Shown: in pieces, positions 8,459 to 16,263 of the stretch
How the letters are laid out: every line of letters begins with the position of its first letter
Numbering within the stretch: position 1 is the first letter of the stretch
NCBI GenBank assembly: GCA_038210185.1
Contig: JBBQWX010000047.1
Coordinates: 1-26,055 of the forward strand
DNA: 26,055 nt
DNA from: Fodinibacter sp038210185
GTDB lineage: Bacteria; Actinomycetota; Actinomycetes; Actinomycetales; Dermatophilaceae
Reading direction: 5' to 3'
Made by a program: the position numbers and the translations under genes
The notes under the pieces: model-generated
Databases searched by the model: none
What the model was told of the DNA's origin: nothing
What the model saw: only the letters and a program-made list of their open reading frames with translations

Positions 8459-9717
8459 GGGTGGCGGACCCTCTCCTCGAGGTCGGTGAGCTGCTGGGCC
8501 AGGTGGATCAGGGCGGTGTCGTCGGCGGGTGCGGGTCCGCACAGGATGTCAGCCACATCGGGGCCGGGCAGCCCGGTGGACAGGGACACGGCGTGCACCA
8601 GGGCGTCCGGGCCGGCGCCGCGACCCAGGGCCAGGCGCCGCGCGAGGCGCTGCGAGCTGCCGGCCCGGAGCACGGCTGCCGCGCGAGCCCGGTCGCCGGC
8701 CTTGCGGTAGAGGCGGCCCCGGCTCTCGGTGGTCTCGATGGCGCGCACCACCACCGGAAGCGGCTCGTGCACGAGCGGGCCGAGGCGCCGGCCCCGCGAG
8801 AGCGCGAGGAGCACCACGGCGCTGAGGAGCAGCACGATGGCCGGGCCGGTCCAGGAGGGCCACACCGAGCCGCCGCCGAGCGGGTCGATGCCGCCGGGGC
8901 CGGGGGCGAAGGCGTCGCCCGTGCCGGGCTGGTACCAGACCAGGCGAGGCGTCGACCCGAGGGCGCGCACCGCGGTGCCGGCGTGGCTGTCGTCGGTGAT
9001 GAGCTCGTTGGTCCAGGCCGGGCCCAGGCCGGCCAGCACCGCTTCGGGGTGCGCGGCGGTGGCGTCGAGCTGCACCATGGCGGCGCCGTAGCGGCCGTCG
9101 GGGTCGGGCCGGTCGGGCGGGCCGTCGGGCGGGCCGTCGGTCGAGGGCAGCACGAAGCACGAGGTCGCGCCCGGGGCGTCGCCCTGCACCAGATACCTCG
9201 TGTCCCACGCGGTGACGACGTCACTCCTGCGGGCCACCTCGCTGCTGCACCCGGCCACGAGGGCGTCGCCACCACCGGGAAAGGCGTCGACCGGCATCCC
9301 GAGGGCGGTGAGCTGCTCGCCGCCGACCCCCAGCAGCACCATGCGGCCGGCCGGCCGGGCCGACACGGCGAGCCGCTCGGTGGCGCCCGGGCCGAGGTCG
9401 GTCGGGTCGCCGACGAACACGGTGGTGTCGGCACCGGGTCGGCTCGCCTCGAGGGCGTCGATGGACCGGACGACCTCCACCTCGACCCCTTGGGTGCGCA
9501 GCACCTCGGCAAGAGCTCGCCCACCCTCGGGGCCGGGGTTCTCGGGGTCGAGTGCGCCGGTGGGGCGTTGCGCCGACAGCGCGAGCAGCACGACGAGCAC
9601 CAGCCCGAGCCCGACGACGCCGGCGTAGGCCGCCGTGCGACGCACCCGATCGCGGGTCCAGCGGGCTGCCGCGGCGGGTTGGGCCGGCGCGCCCGTCGCC
9701 TCGAGGGTCGTGCTCAC
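8455..9717 (-). CDS. DUF4350 domain membrane protein
   Basis: 420 residues. A membrane segment lies near residues 30-50 (YAGVVGLGLVLVVLLALSA), then a DUF4350 domain that begins in the usual way (LDPENPGPEGGRALAEVLRTQG and VEVEVVRSIDAL) and resembles a glutamine-amidotransferase-like fold. A second membrane segment lies near residue 290 (AIVLLLSAVVLLAL), followed by a cytoplasmic C-terminal helical part. The family has no proven activity; it is almost always found in actinobacterial MoxR/DUF58/DUF4129 operons, as here, and is probably a structural partner. The GTG at 9717 overlaps the DUF4129 stop (GTGA), and its own stop overlaps the moxR ATG. Confidence 0.9.
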
Positions 9718-10346
9718 CGCAGCCCCGCCGTTGCCGGGTCGGGCAGCACCGGCCGCGTGGTGGCCAGTGCGGCGTCGAGCGCCACGAGGTCGCGGGCCGA
9801 CTCGAGCCGGGCCGCGCGTCGGCCGTAGCGCACGGCGTCGAACACGTCGGCCGCCGTGGCGAGCGACGACGCGGATGCCGGGAACACCGGCCCCAGCGCG
9901 ACCGCCACCTCGTGGGCGGTGCGTCCGGGCAGGTCGTCGAGCAGGGTGCGCTCGACGGCGGAACGGGCGATCGCCCGGTAGGCCTCGAGCACGGCCGTGT
10001 CGGCGTCGCCCGCGTCGAGCGCCACCCGGGCGGCGGTGCGGTGCTCGGCGGCGGTGCGGGTCGGGCCCTCGAGCACGCCGGTCCCGCGCCGCCCGGTCAT
10101 CCGGCGCTCGGCGCGCAGCGACCGGGCCAGGACCAGGGCGACGACGGCGGCACCGACGAGCACGGCGACCCAGATGGTCCAGGGGGGGAACCCCACGCCC
10201 TCGCCCCCGGAGCCCAGCCCGGTCAGCCAGTCCCAGAGTCGCTGGAGCAGGCCCTTCTGCTCGTTGTAGACGCCCTTGCGCAGCTCGTCCTCGAGCCACC
10301 GCCGCGCCTCCGGCGACGTGGGGTCCAGGGGTGGGTCGAGTCGCAC
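9714..10346 (-). CDS. DUF4129 domain membrane protein
   Basis: 210 residues. The N-terminus (SPEARRWLEDELRKGVYN) is the usual lead-in, a single membrane segment lies near residues 64-84 (WTIWVAVLVGAAVVALVLA), and the C-terminal DUF4129 domain contains DADTAVLEAYRAIARSAVER, GRTAHEVA and DAVRYGRRAA. DUF4129 is often fused to transglutaminase-like domains or stands alone in MoxR clusters, as here; its biochemical role is unknown. The GTG at 10346 begins 4 bases after the upstream stop. An upstream frame extending to 10433 lies inside the previous gene and was rejected. Confidence 0.9.
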   Translation of the reverse strand: MRLDPPLDPTSPEARRWLEDELRKGVYNEQKGLLQRLWDWLTGLGSGGEGVGFPPWTIWVAVLVGAAVVALVLARSLRAERRMTGRRGTGVLEGPTRTAAEHRTAARVALDAGDADTAVLEAYRAIARSAVERTLLDDLPGRTAHEVAVALGPVFPASASSLATAADVFDAVRYGRRAARLESARDLVALDAALATTRPVLPDPATAGLR

Positions 10347-10350
10347 CGGC

Positions 10351-11628
10351 TCAGCGGGCCCTGGCGGCGCTCGGCCACGGAGCGGGACCACCCTGCTGGG
10401 CGGCGTGGATGAGCTGCACGTCCAGGCCCTCACGCCGGATGCGCTGGTCGATCGTCATCAGCGCGTCGACGCCGGCCGAGAAGGGTGTGGTGATCGCCCC
10501 ACTGATAAGTGTGGCGATGCCGGCGAGCACCGCCTGCCAGATGAACAGGTTCTGCTCCTGGCCGACGATCAGGACCAGGGCGAGCCCGAGCAGGCTCAGG
10601 GGCACGGTGATGATCTGCGCCGCGAAGCCGACGACGATGGAGGTGAGCAGGCGGATGCCGAAGATGCGCCAGAACGGCATTCCGGAGGTGAGCTGCCACG
10701 AGCGCGCGAAGGCCGACCGGACGCCGCGTCCCTCGAGCACGATGACGGCGGTGACGAACGCCAGACGGGTCCAGAGCCACAGGTAGAGCAGCACCGCCAC
10801 CAGGCCCGCCAGCAGGAGCACCAGGATCGGCCCCGCTTCGGCACGGCCGATCGATACGAGCCAGGCGACCGGCGGGCCCAGGAGCGCCGCCGTGATGAGC
10901 AGCGCGCCGACGAAGGTGACCAGCACGGCGCCTGCGATCGCGAGGAGGCGCCCCTTGGTGCCGTCCCAGGTCTCGCCGATGCCGACCTTGCGTCCGAGCA
11001 CGGCCTGGCCGATGACGTACGCGAGGAACCCGGTGAGGGCGATCGAGGAGATGATCGACCCCAGGGCGGGCAGGTAGGTGCCGACGACGCCGTAGAGACC
11101 GAAGTCGTCGTCCTCGAAGCTGAGCGTCTCCTTGCTCGCCACCCAGGCGCCGAGCGCGGTGGTCGGCACCAGGCAGACCAGCGAGGTGAGGACCGCCAGC
11201 CCGATCGTGGCGGCGATGTTTCCCCGGATCGCCTTGGCGACGGCACCCCAGAGGTCACCCAGGGTCAGTGGCCGCAGCGCGATGATGCCGGGCCGGAACT
11301 CCATGCCGGCGATGCGAGGCCCGGCGGCCGGCGGGGGTGCGGCGAACCCCGGCGGGGGAGAGGCGCCGTACCCGGGGGGCGGTGCGGGGTAGCCCGGGGG
11401 TGGTGCAGCGTAGCCCGGGGGTGGTGCCGGGTAGCCCGGGGGTGCTGCGGGGTAGCCCGGGGGTGCTGCGGGGTAGCCCGCTCCGGGTGCCGCGCCGTAC
11501 CCGGGGGGTGCTGCCGGGTAGGCCTGTGGGGGCGGTGCGTACCCGGGGGGTGGGACCGGGGCAGCGGGCGGTGACTGCTCGGGGGGCGGCGCGGATCCCG
11601 GTGCGACCCACGGTCCCTCACCCATCAT
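10351..11628 (-). CDS. Polytopic membrane protein with GDPD-type membrane domain and Pro/Gly/Tyr-rich N-terminus
   Basis: 425 residues and first gene of the MoxR operon. Residues about 10-105 are a low-complexity, probably disordered region of repeated PPGYPA/PPPGY units. Several hydrophobic segments follow from about residue 130 on (IGLAVLTSLVCLVPTTALGA, LLAIAGAVLVTFVGALLITAA, ILVLLLAGLVAVLLYLWLW). The motif FVTAVIVLEGRGVRSAFARS is typical of proteins annotated as glycerophosphoryl diester phosphodiesterase membrane domain; no catalytic GDPD domain is present. It ends in a short cytoplasmic tail. Such proteins commonly open this operon, and the repeats may bind partners under the membrane. 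The ATG at 11628 has GAAGGGG about 6 bases upstream; an ATG at 11625 is also possible. A TAGGGT box lies at 11655-11660. Confidence 0.9.
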   Translation of the reverse strand: MMGEGPWVAPGSAPPPEQSPPAAPVPPPGYAPPPQAYPAAPPGYGAAPGAGYPAAPPGYPAAPPGYPAPPPGYAAPPPGYPAPPPGYGASPPPGFAAPPPAAGPRIAGMEFRPGIIALRPLTLGDLWGAVAKAIRGNIAATIGLAVLTSLVCLVPTTALGAWVASKETLSFEDDDFGLYGVVGTYLPALGSIISSIALTGFLAYVIGQAVLGRKVGIGETWDGTKGRLLAIAGAVLVTFVGALLITAALLGPPVAWLVSIGRAEAGPILVLLLAGLVAVLLYLWLWTRLAFVTAVIVLEGRGVRSAFARSWQLTSGMPFWRIFGIRLLTSIVVGFAAQIITVPLSLLGLALVLIVGQEQNLFIWQAVLAGIATLISGAITTPFSAGVDALMTIDQRIRREGLDVQLIHAAQQGGPAPWPSAARAR

Positions 11629-11654
11629 CGCGTCCCCTTCTCAGCCACGGCACG

Positions 11655-11660
11655 ACCCTA
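11655..11660 (-). promoter_or_regulatory. Candidate -10 box (TAGGGT) for the MoxR/DUF58 operon
   Basis: TAGGGT on the minus strand matches TANNNT and would start transcription near 11648, about 20 bases before the first gene, leaving room for the visible ribosome site. A clear -35 is not seen. Confidence 0.45.
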
Positions 11661-11725
11661 ACCGACGCATCCGAGCGCGCTGTGCCGGGTCGGGTCCTTC
11701 CCGCTGCTAGCTGGTGATGCGGTGG

Positions 11726-12370
11726 TCAGCCGACCGGGGCGAGCTGCCGCTCGAGGTCGCTCGCGCGTGCCGGCTGCGCGCCCAGCTCGGTCTGGCGGCG
11801 GACGATCTCCGGCTCGGCGCGCATCAGGGTCAGGCCTCGCCGCACGAGCGTGACCGGCGGCTTGCGGCGCTCCTTGAGGTCGCGGGCCAGGCGACGCACG
11901 AACGTGACGGCCGGCCGGTGGTGAACGCACCAGGCGCTGTGCAGCACGCCGCACGCCCGCAGCCGGCCGACGACTTCGGCGGCGAAGATGCCCTCGGCGA
12001 TGACCAGGGCGGTCGGGCCGGCCGTGACCTCGTGGTGCCCGACCGCGCGGCTGGTCGAGATGTCGTAGACCGGGGTTTCGGTGCGACCGGTGTCGACCAG
12101 CTCGCACAGCGAGGCGACGGCCCGCTCGGCATCCCAGCTGTCGGGGTGGTCCCAGTCGATGATCCCGAGGCCCTCGCTGCGCGGCATCGCGGGGTCGTCG
12201 AGGTCGCGGTAGAAGTCATCGAGACGGAAGATCGGCCACCCGTGTGCGGAGTGCAGCCGAGCCGCGAGCCGCGACTTGCCGGCGCCGCTGGGCCCGGCGA
12301 GGACGACCACCCGCCGGCGGTCAGGGGCGGCGGGGGCCGTGTCGGGGGAGCGCCGCCCTTCGTCAGTCAC
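11726..12370 (-). CDS. Uridine kinase-like P-loop protein
   Basis: 214 residues. The N-terminal P-loop VVVLAGPSGAGKSRLAARL lies near residues 20-38. FRLDDFYRDLDDP (Asp-Asp after the second strand), DWDHPDSWD, a PVYDISTSRA segment and VIAEGIFAAE match the uridine kinase / phosphoribulokinase layout. Uridine kinases phosphorylate uridine and cytidine for salvage, which would fit the nucleoside-degrading genes upstream; the true substrate could also be another small hydroxyl compound. The GTG at 12370 has TAGGCT (12379-12384) 8 bases upstream and no ribosome site, so a leaderless start is likely. The giant palindrome at 12401-12495 lies just upstream of this promoter. Confidence 0.82.
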   Translation of the reverse strand: MTDEGRRSPDTAPAAPDRRRVVVLAGPSGAGKSRLAARLHSAHGWPIFRLDDFYRDLDDPAMPRSEGLGIIDWDHPDSWDAERAVASLCELVDTGRTETPVYDISTSRAVGHHEVTAGPTALVIAEGIFAAEVVGRLRACGVLHSAWCVHHRPAVTFVRRLARDLKERRKPPVTLVRRGLTLMRAEPEIVRRQTELGAQPARASDLERQLAPVG

Positions 12371-12378
12371 GGGCCACG

Positions 12379-12384
12379 AGCCTA
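12379..12384 (-). promoter_or_regulatory. Candidate leaderless -10 box (TAGGCT) for the uridine kinase-like gene
   Basis: TAGGCT on the minus strand is separated from the GTG start at 12370 by 8 bases, the spacing expected if transcription starts at or next to the start codon. Confidence 0.45.
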
Positions 12385-12400
12385 CGGCCCCCCGGCTGGT

Positions 12401-12495
12401 CCCAGCTTTCTCGCCCGATGCGAGTACCTTCACCTTCGCACCCCAACGGTTGGGGTGCGAAGGTGAAGCTTCCGGCATCGGGCGAAAAAGTTGGG
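12401..12495. repeat. 95-bp near-perfect palindrome (long hairpin or palindromic element)
   Basis: The sequence is symmetric about 12448. The inner arms, 12428-12447 and 12449-12468, pair perfectly over 20 bp with one central base. After a 6-base asymmetric-sequence gap, 12411-12421 pairs perfectly with 12475-12485 (11 bp), and the outermost 10 bases (12401-12410 with 12486-12495) match at 8 of 10. It lies in the gap between the ALDH-like gene ending at 12532 and the promoter of the uridine kinase-like gene. As RNA it would be an unusually long terminator stem; as DNA it could extrude a cruciform or be a small palindromic mobile repeat. Confidence 0.9.
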
Positions 12496-12531
12496 ACGAG
12501 TGCTGGGATGCCGGCGCGCGGGTCGGGCGCG

Positions 12532-13461
12532 TCAGCGGCCCTTGGGGTGCCAGACCGTCTTTGTCTCGAGGAAGGCGGTGAGCCGCGAGAGGTCCGGCGT
12601 CACGAAGAAGTCGGGCTCGACTGCCTCGGTTCCAGTGCCACCCGGGCGCAGCACTCGCTTGAGGTTCTCGGCCGCAGCCTCCTCCAGCGCACCCCACTCG
12701 ACCCCGTCGGCATCCGCGGCACCGGTGAGGTCGATCGCGTTGACGTCGCGGTGGCTGGCGAGCCACGGCGCCATCTCGGCGGTGCGCCCGGTGACGATGT
12801 TGACCACGCCGCCCGGAACGTCGGAGGTGGCGAGGCACTCGGCCAGCGTGATCGCCGGCAACGGGCGGTCCGCACTGGTCAGCACCACGGCCGTGTTGCC
12901 CGAGACGATGACGGGGGCCACGACCGACACCAGCCCGAGCAGGCTGGACCTCTGCGGCGCCAGCACCGCCACGACACCGGTGGCCTCAGGGGCGGAGATG
13001 TCGAAGTAGGGGCCCGCCACGGGGTTGAGCCCGCCGAGCACCTGGGTGAACTTGTCGGACCACCCGGCGTACCAGACCCAGCGGTCGATCGCCTCGGACA
13101 CCACGGCCTCGGCGCGCGCCGCCGTCAGCCCCTCGCTGTCGCGCACGTCCTGCACGAGCTGCGCCCGGCGCGACTCCATCACCTCGGCCACCCGGTAGAG
13201 CACCTGGCCGCGGTTGTAGGCCGTGGCCCCCGCCCAACCCGGCTGCGCCTTGCGCGCCGCGACGACGGCATCCCGGGCGTCCTTGCGTGAGCCCAGCGCG
13301 GCGTTCGCGAGGAACTTCGGTACGCGAGAAGCAGACCCGCGGCGCGCAGCGGCACCGGACGGCGCGGCATACACCTCGTAGGAACGGCCGCTCTCGCTGC
13401 GCGGGAACTTGCCGCCGATGTAGAGCTTGTAGGTCTTGCGGACGTCGACTCGCGCAGTCAC
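12532..13461 (-). CDS. Shortened ALDH-like protein lacking catalytic residues
   Basis: 309 residues against about 480 for a full aldehyde dehydrogenase. It aligns by eye with the N-terminal cofactor-binding part: YKLYIGGKF, AARKAQPGWAGATAYNRGQ, the YAGWSDKFTQVLGG segment and VVNIVTGR. The hallmarks are altered or missing: PWNFP reads as APQRSS, the cofactor-binding Lys of VLKPAE is replaced (VVLTSAD), the FTGS loop reads DLTGAA, the ELGGK glutamate is absent and the whole domain with the nucleophilic Cys is missing. The end (FLETKTVWHP) looks like a natural C-terminus rather than a break, so I read it as a maintained non-catalytic partner. The GTG at 13461 overlaps the stop of the complete ALDH (GTGA), implying coupled translation and probably a complex. 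I recall a similar pair next to deoC in Streptomyces. Confidence 0.85.
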   Translation of the reverse strand: MTARVDVRKTYKLYIGGKFPRSESGRSYEVYAAPSGAAARRGSASRVPKFLANAALGSRKDARDAVVAARKAQPGWAGATAYNRGQVLYRVAEVMESRRAQLVQDVRDSEGLTAARAEAVVSEAIDRWVWYAGWSDKFTQVLGGLNPVAGPYFDISAPEATGVVAVLAPQRSSLLGLVSVVAPVIVSGNTAVVLTSADRPLPAITLAECLATSDVPGGVVNIVTGRTAEMAPWLASHRDVNAIDLTGAADADGVEWGALEEAAAENLKRVLRPGGTGTEAVEPDFFVTPDLSRLTAFLETKTVWHPKGR

Positions 13462-14906
13462 TTCGCACCCCCAGTGCTCACGTAGGCCTCGAGCCCGTGC
13501 CGGCCGCCCTCGCGGCCGTAGCCCGACTCCTTGTAGCCCCCGAACGGCGAGGTGGGGTCGAACTTGTTGAACGTGTTGGCCCACACGACGCCGGCGCGCA
13601 GCTGGTCGGCGACCCACAGGATGCGGCTGCCCTTCTCGGACCAGACGCCGGCGGACAGGCCGTAGGGCGTGTTGTTCGCCTTCGCAACCGCCTCGGCCGG
13701 GGTGCGGAAGGTGAGCACCGACACCACCGGCCCGAAGATCTCCTCCTGGGCGATCCGGTGCGTCTGGCTCACCCCGCTGAAGACGGTGGGGCGGAACCAG
13801 AACCCGTTGGTCGGCAGCTCGCACCCGGAGTCCCAGCGCTCGGCGCCCTCGGCCTCGCCGACGGCCACCATCTCCTCGATGCGGTCGAGCTGCTTGCGGG
13901 AGTTGATCGCGCCGACGTCGGTGTTCTTGTCCATCGGGTCGCCGACACGCAGGGTGGCCAGCCGTCGCTTGAGCCGGTGGTCGAGCTCGTCGGCGATGCT
14001 CTCCTGCACCAGGATCCGGCTGCCCGCGCAGCACACGTGGCCCTGGTTGAAAAAGATGCCGTTGACGATGCCCTCGACGGCCTGGTCGATGGGGGCGTCG
14101 TCGAAGATGATGTTGGCCGCCTTGCCACCGAGCTCGAGGGTGGCGGTCTTGCGGGTGCCGGCGATCGAGCGGGCGATCATCTTGCCGACCGCCGTCGAGC
14201 CGGTGAACGCGAGCTTGTCGATGCCGGGGTGGTCGACGATGGCCTGCCCGGTGGCGCCGGCACCGGTGACGATGTTGACGACACCCGGGGGCAGCTCGGC
14301 CTGCTCGCACACGTCGGCGAACAGCAGGGCGGTGAGCGGGGTGGTCTCGGCCGGCTTGAGCACCACCGTGTTGCCGCACGCCAGCGCCGGTGCGATCTTC
14401 CACGCGAGCATGAGCAGCGGGAAGTTCCAGGGCACGATCTGGCCCACGACGCCGAGCGGGCGGGGGTTCGGGCCGAGGGAGGCGTGGTCGAGCTTGTCGG
14501 CCCAGCCCGCGTGGTAGAAGAAGTGAGCCGCAGCCAGGGGAAGGTCGACGTCGCGGGACTCCTTGATCGGCTTGCCGTTGTCGAGCGTCTCGAGCACGGC
14601 GAACTCGCGGGCCCGCTCCTGCAGGATGCGCGCGATCCGGAAGAGGTACTTGCCGCGGTCGGCACCACTCATCCGGGACCACACGCGGTCGTAGGCGGTG
14701 CGTGCGGCGCGCACCGCGGCATCCACGTCGTCGGCACTCGCCTCGGACACCTCGGCGAGCACCTCCTCGGTGGCAGGGTTGAGCGTCTTGAACGGTGCGC
14801 CACCGGTGGCCTCGACGAACCGGCCGCCGATGTAGAGGCCGTAGCTGCTCGCGATGTCGACGACGGCCCGGGACTCGGGTGCCGGGGCGTACTCGAAGGG
14901 GGACAT
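13458..14906 (-). CDS. Aldehyde dehydrogenase, probably oxidising acetaldehyde from the DeoC reaction
   Basis: 482 residues, full length. Visible ALDH motifs: YGLYIGGRFVEATGG at the start, VPWNFPLLMLAWKIAPALA, VVLKPAETTPLTALLFAD, KLAFTGSTAVGK, the catalytic glutamate in LELGGKAANI, the nucleophile Cys in FFNQGHVCCAG and EEIFGPVVSVLTF. All catalytic residues are present. ALDHs oxidise aldehydes to acids with NAD(P)+. DeoC directly upstream releases acetaldehyde, so acetaldehyde is the likely substrate (inference from context). The ATG at 14906 has GAGGAACGAG upstream; the gap to deoC is 53 bases. The next gene, an ALDH-like protein without active site, overlaps its stop. Confidence 0.93.
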   Translation of the reverse strand: MSPFEYAPAPESRAVVDIASSYGLYIGGRFVEATGGAPFKTLNPATEEVLAEVSEASADDVDAAVRAARTAYDRVWSRMSGADRGKYLFRIARILQERAREFAVLETLDNGKPIKESRDVDLPLAAAHFFYHAGWADKLDHASLGPNPRPLGVVGQIVPWNFPLLMLAWKIAPALACGNTVVLKPAETTPLTALLFADVCEQAELPPGVVNIVTGAGATGQAIVDHPGIDKLAFTGSTAVGKMIARSIAGTRKTATLELGGKAANIIFDDAPIDQAVEGIVNGIFFNQGHVCCAGSRILVQESIADELDHRLKRRLATLRVGDPMDKNTDVGAINSRKQLDRIEEMVAVGEAEGAERWDSGCELPTNGFWFRPTVFSGVSQTHRIAQEEIFGPVVSVLTFRTPAEAVAKANNTPYGLSAGVWSEKGSRILWVADQLRAGVVWANTFNKFDPTSPFGGYKESGYGREGGRHGLEAYVSTGGAK

Positions 14907-14959
14907 GGTTCTCGTTCCTCGATCCGTGCTGCTCGGTCGCGGTCGCTCGTGGGGTTGAG

Positions 14960-15949
14960 TCAGTAGAGGCTGGGGGAGTCGTCGGCCACGTAGTCGCCGC
15001 CGGAGTAGGCGCCGGTGCGCATCCGCTGGCGCTGCAGGATCAGGTCGTTGAGCAGGCTCGAGGCGCCGAAGCGGAACCAGTGCTTGTCGAGCCAGGCGTC
15101 GCCGGCGATCTCGTTGACGGCCACGAGGAACTTGATGGCGTCCTTGCTCGTGCGGATGCCGCCCGCGGGCTTCACGCCGATCTGGTCGCCCGTCGTCTCG
15201 CGCCAGTCGCGCACGGCTTCGAGCATGACCAGCGTGACCGGAAGGGTCGCGGCGGGGGAGACCTTGCCGGTGGAGGTCTTGATGAAGTCGCCGCCGCCGA
15301 GCATGGACAGCCACGAGGCGCGGCGCACGTTGTCGTAGGTGACGAGCTCGCCGGTCTCCATGATCACCTTGAGCCGGGCGCTGCCGCAGATCGCCTTGAC
15401 CTCGGCGATCTGGGAGAACACGGTGAGGTAGTCACCGGCGAGGAACGCCCCGCGGTCGATGACCATGTCGATCTCGTCGGCACCCGCCGTCACGGCATCC
15501 GCGACGTCGGCGAGCTTCACGGGAAGGCTCGCGCGGCCGCTGGGGAAGGCGGTGGCCACGGCCGCGACCTTGACGCCGCTGCTGCCGAGCACGTCCTTGG
15601 CCGTCGTCACCATGTCGCCATAGACACAGACCGCGGCCGGGCGCGGGGTGGAGGCGTCGGTCGGGTCGGGGACGAGGGCCTTGGTCGCCAGGCCGCGCAC
15701 CTTGCCGGGGGTGTCGGCGCCCTCGAGCGTCGTGAGGTCGATCATCGAGATGGCGGTGTCGATCGCCCACGCCTTGCTCGTCGTCTTGATCGAGCGGGTG
15801 CCCAGCCCGGCGGCCCGCTCCTCGCAGCCCACCTGGTCGACACCGGGCAGGCCGTGCAGCCAGCTCGTGAGGGCCCGGTTGGTCAGGCGGGACACACCGA
15901 GCAGCTCTCGGGCGCGCCCCGTGGGGTCGACGGCGGTGGCGGTGCTCAC
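14960..15949 (-). CDS. deoC: Deoxyribose-phosphate aldolase (DERA), long form
   Basis: 329 residues, the longer type rather than the roughly 259-residue E. coli enzyme. It splits 2-deoxyribose-5-phosphate into glyceraldehyde-3-phosphate and acetaldehyde. Active-site segments are intact: ADEIDMVIDRGAFLAGDY with the acidic residue, the Schiff-base lysine in GGDFIKTSTGK and the second lysine in IGVKPAGGIRTSKDA. The long form has extra N-terminal helices (SRLTNRALTSWLHGLPGVDQ). The frame runs open upstream into the 42-bp array to about 16201, but the family N-terminus begins near the GTG at 15949. TATGCT (15956-15961) lies 6 bases before that GTG with no ribosome site, so deoC probably has its own leaderless promoter in addition to any read-through from the mutase gene. 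Confidence 0.95.
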   Translation of the reverse strand: MSTATAVDPTGRARELLGVSRLTNRALTSWLHGLPGVDQVGCEERAAGLGTRSIKTTSKAWAIDTAISMIDLTTLEGADTPGKVRGLATKALVPDPTDASTPRPAAVCVYGDMVTTAKDVLGSSGVKVAAVATAFPSGRASLPVKLADVADAVTAGADEIDMVIDRGAFLAGDYLTVFSQIAEVKAICGSARLKVIMETGELVTYDNVRRASWLSMLGGGDFIKTSTGKVSPAATLPVTLVMLEAVRDWRETTGDQIGVKPAGGIRTSKDAIKFLVAVNEIAGDAWLDKHWFRFGASSLLNDLILQRQRMRTGAYSGGDYVADDSPSLY

Positions 15950-15955
15950 CGGTCG

Positions 15956-15984
15956 AGCATACGGGCGGTGGCGACGGCAGGTCA
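15956..15984 (-). promoter_or_regulatory. Candidate deoC promoter
   Basis: On the minus strand GTGACC (15980-15985 region) and TATGCT (15956-15961) are spaced about 18 bases apart, and the GTG start lies 6 bases after TATGCT. The -35 match is partial (GTGAC against TTGAC). It separates deoC expression from the tandem array immediately upstream. Confidence 0.5.
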
Positions 15985-16054
15985 CGGTCTGTGGTGGCGC
16001 GCTTCCCCCGACACCGCGGATGTCGTGCCGTCTCCTCCTGACCACAGGGGAGCC

Positions 16055-16262
16055 GACCGTACCCACATCGACCAATAGGTCACTCGGGGTACGTGCGACC
16101 GTACCCACATCGACCAATAGGTCACTCGGGGTACGTGCGACCGTACCCACATCGACCAATAGGTCACTCGAGGTACGTGCGACCGTACCCACATCGACCA
16201 ATAGGTCACTCGGGGTACGTGCGACCGTACCTAGAGTGACCTATTGGTCACTCGGGGTACGC
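16055..16262. repeat. Tandem array of a 42-bp palindrome-containing unit
   Basis: Four copies of a 42-bp unit lie at 16055-16096, 16097-16138, 16139-16180 and 16181-16222, identical except for one base in copy three (CTCGAGG instead of CTCGGGG). A fifth, diverged copy of about 40 bp (16223-16262) abuts the stop codon of the mutase gene. Each unit holds two inverted motifs: GACC-AATA-GGTC, and GGTACG-TGCGAC-CGTACC across the unit boundary. There are no spacers, so it is not CRISPR. The unit is 14 codons long and leaves several frames open, including the deoC frame. It resembles a minisatellite (VNTR) grown from a terminator. Confidence 0.95.
16227..16260 (-). terminator. Hairpin directly after the mutase stop codon
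   Basis: In the fifth, diverged array copy AGTGACC (16235-16241) and GGTCACT (16246-16252) pair around TATT, and GTACC (16227-16231) pairs with GGTAC (16256-16260) outside a 3-base internal loop. It starts 3 bases past the mutase stop, where a terminator or RNA-protecting stem would lie. No U-tract. Confidence 0.6.
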
Positions 16263-16263
16263 G

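Noticed and set aside
12532..14682. 716-codon minus frame joining both ALDH genes
   Set aside because: Only the part after 13461 is real; upstream it runs in the wrong frame through the complete ALDH.
16055..16262. CRISPR array
   Set aside because: The 42-bp units are directly contiguous with no variable spacers and no cas genes nearby.
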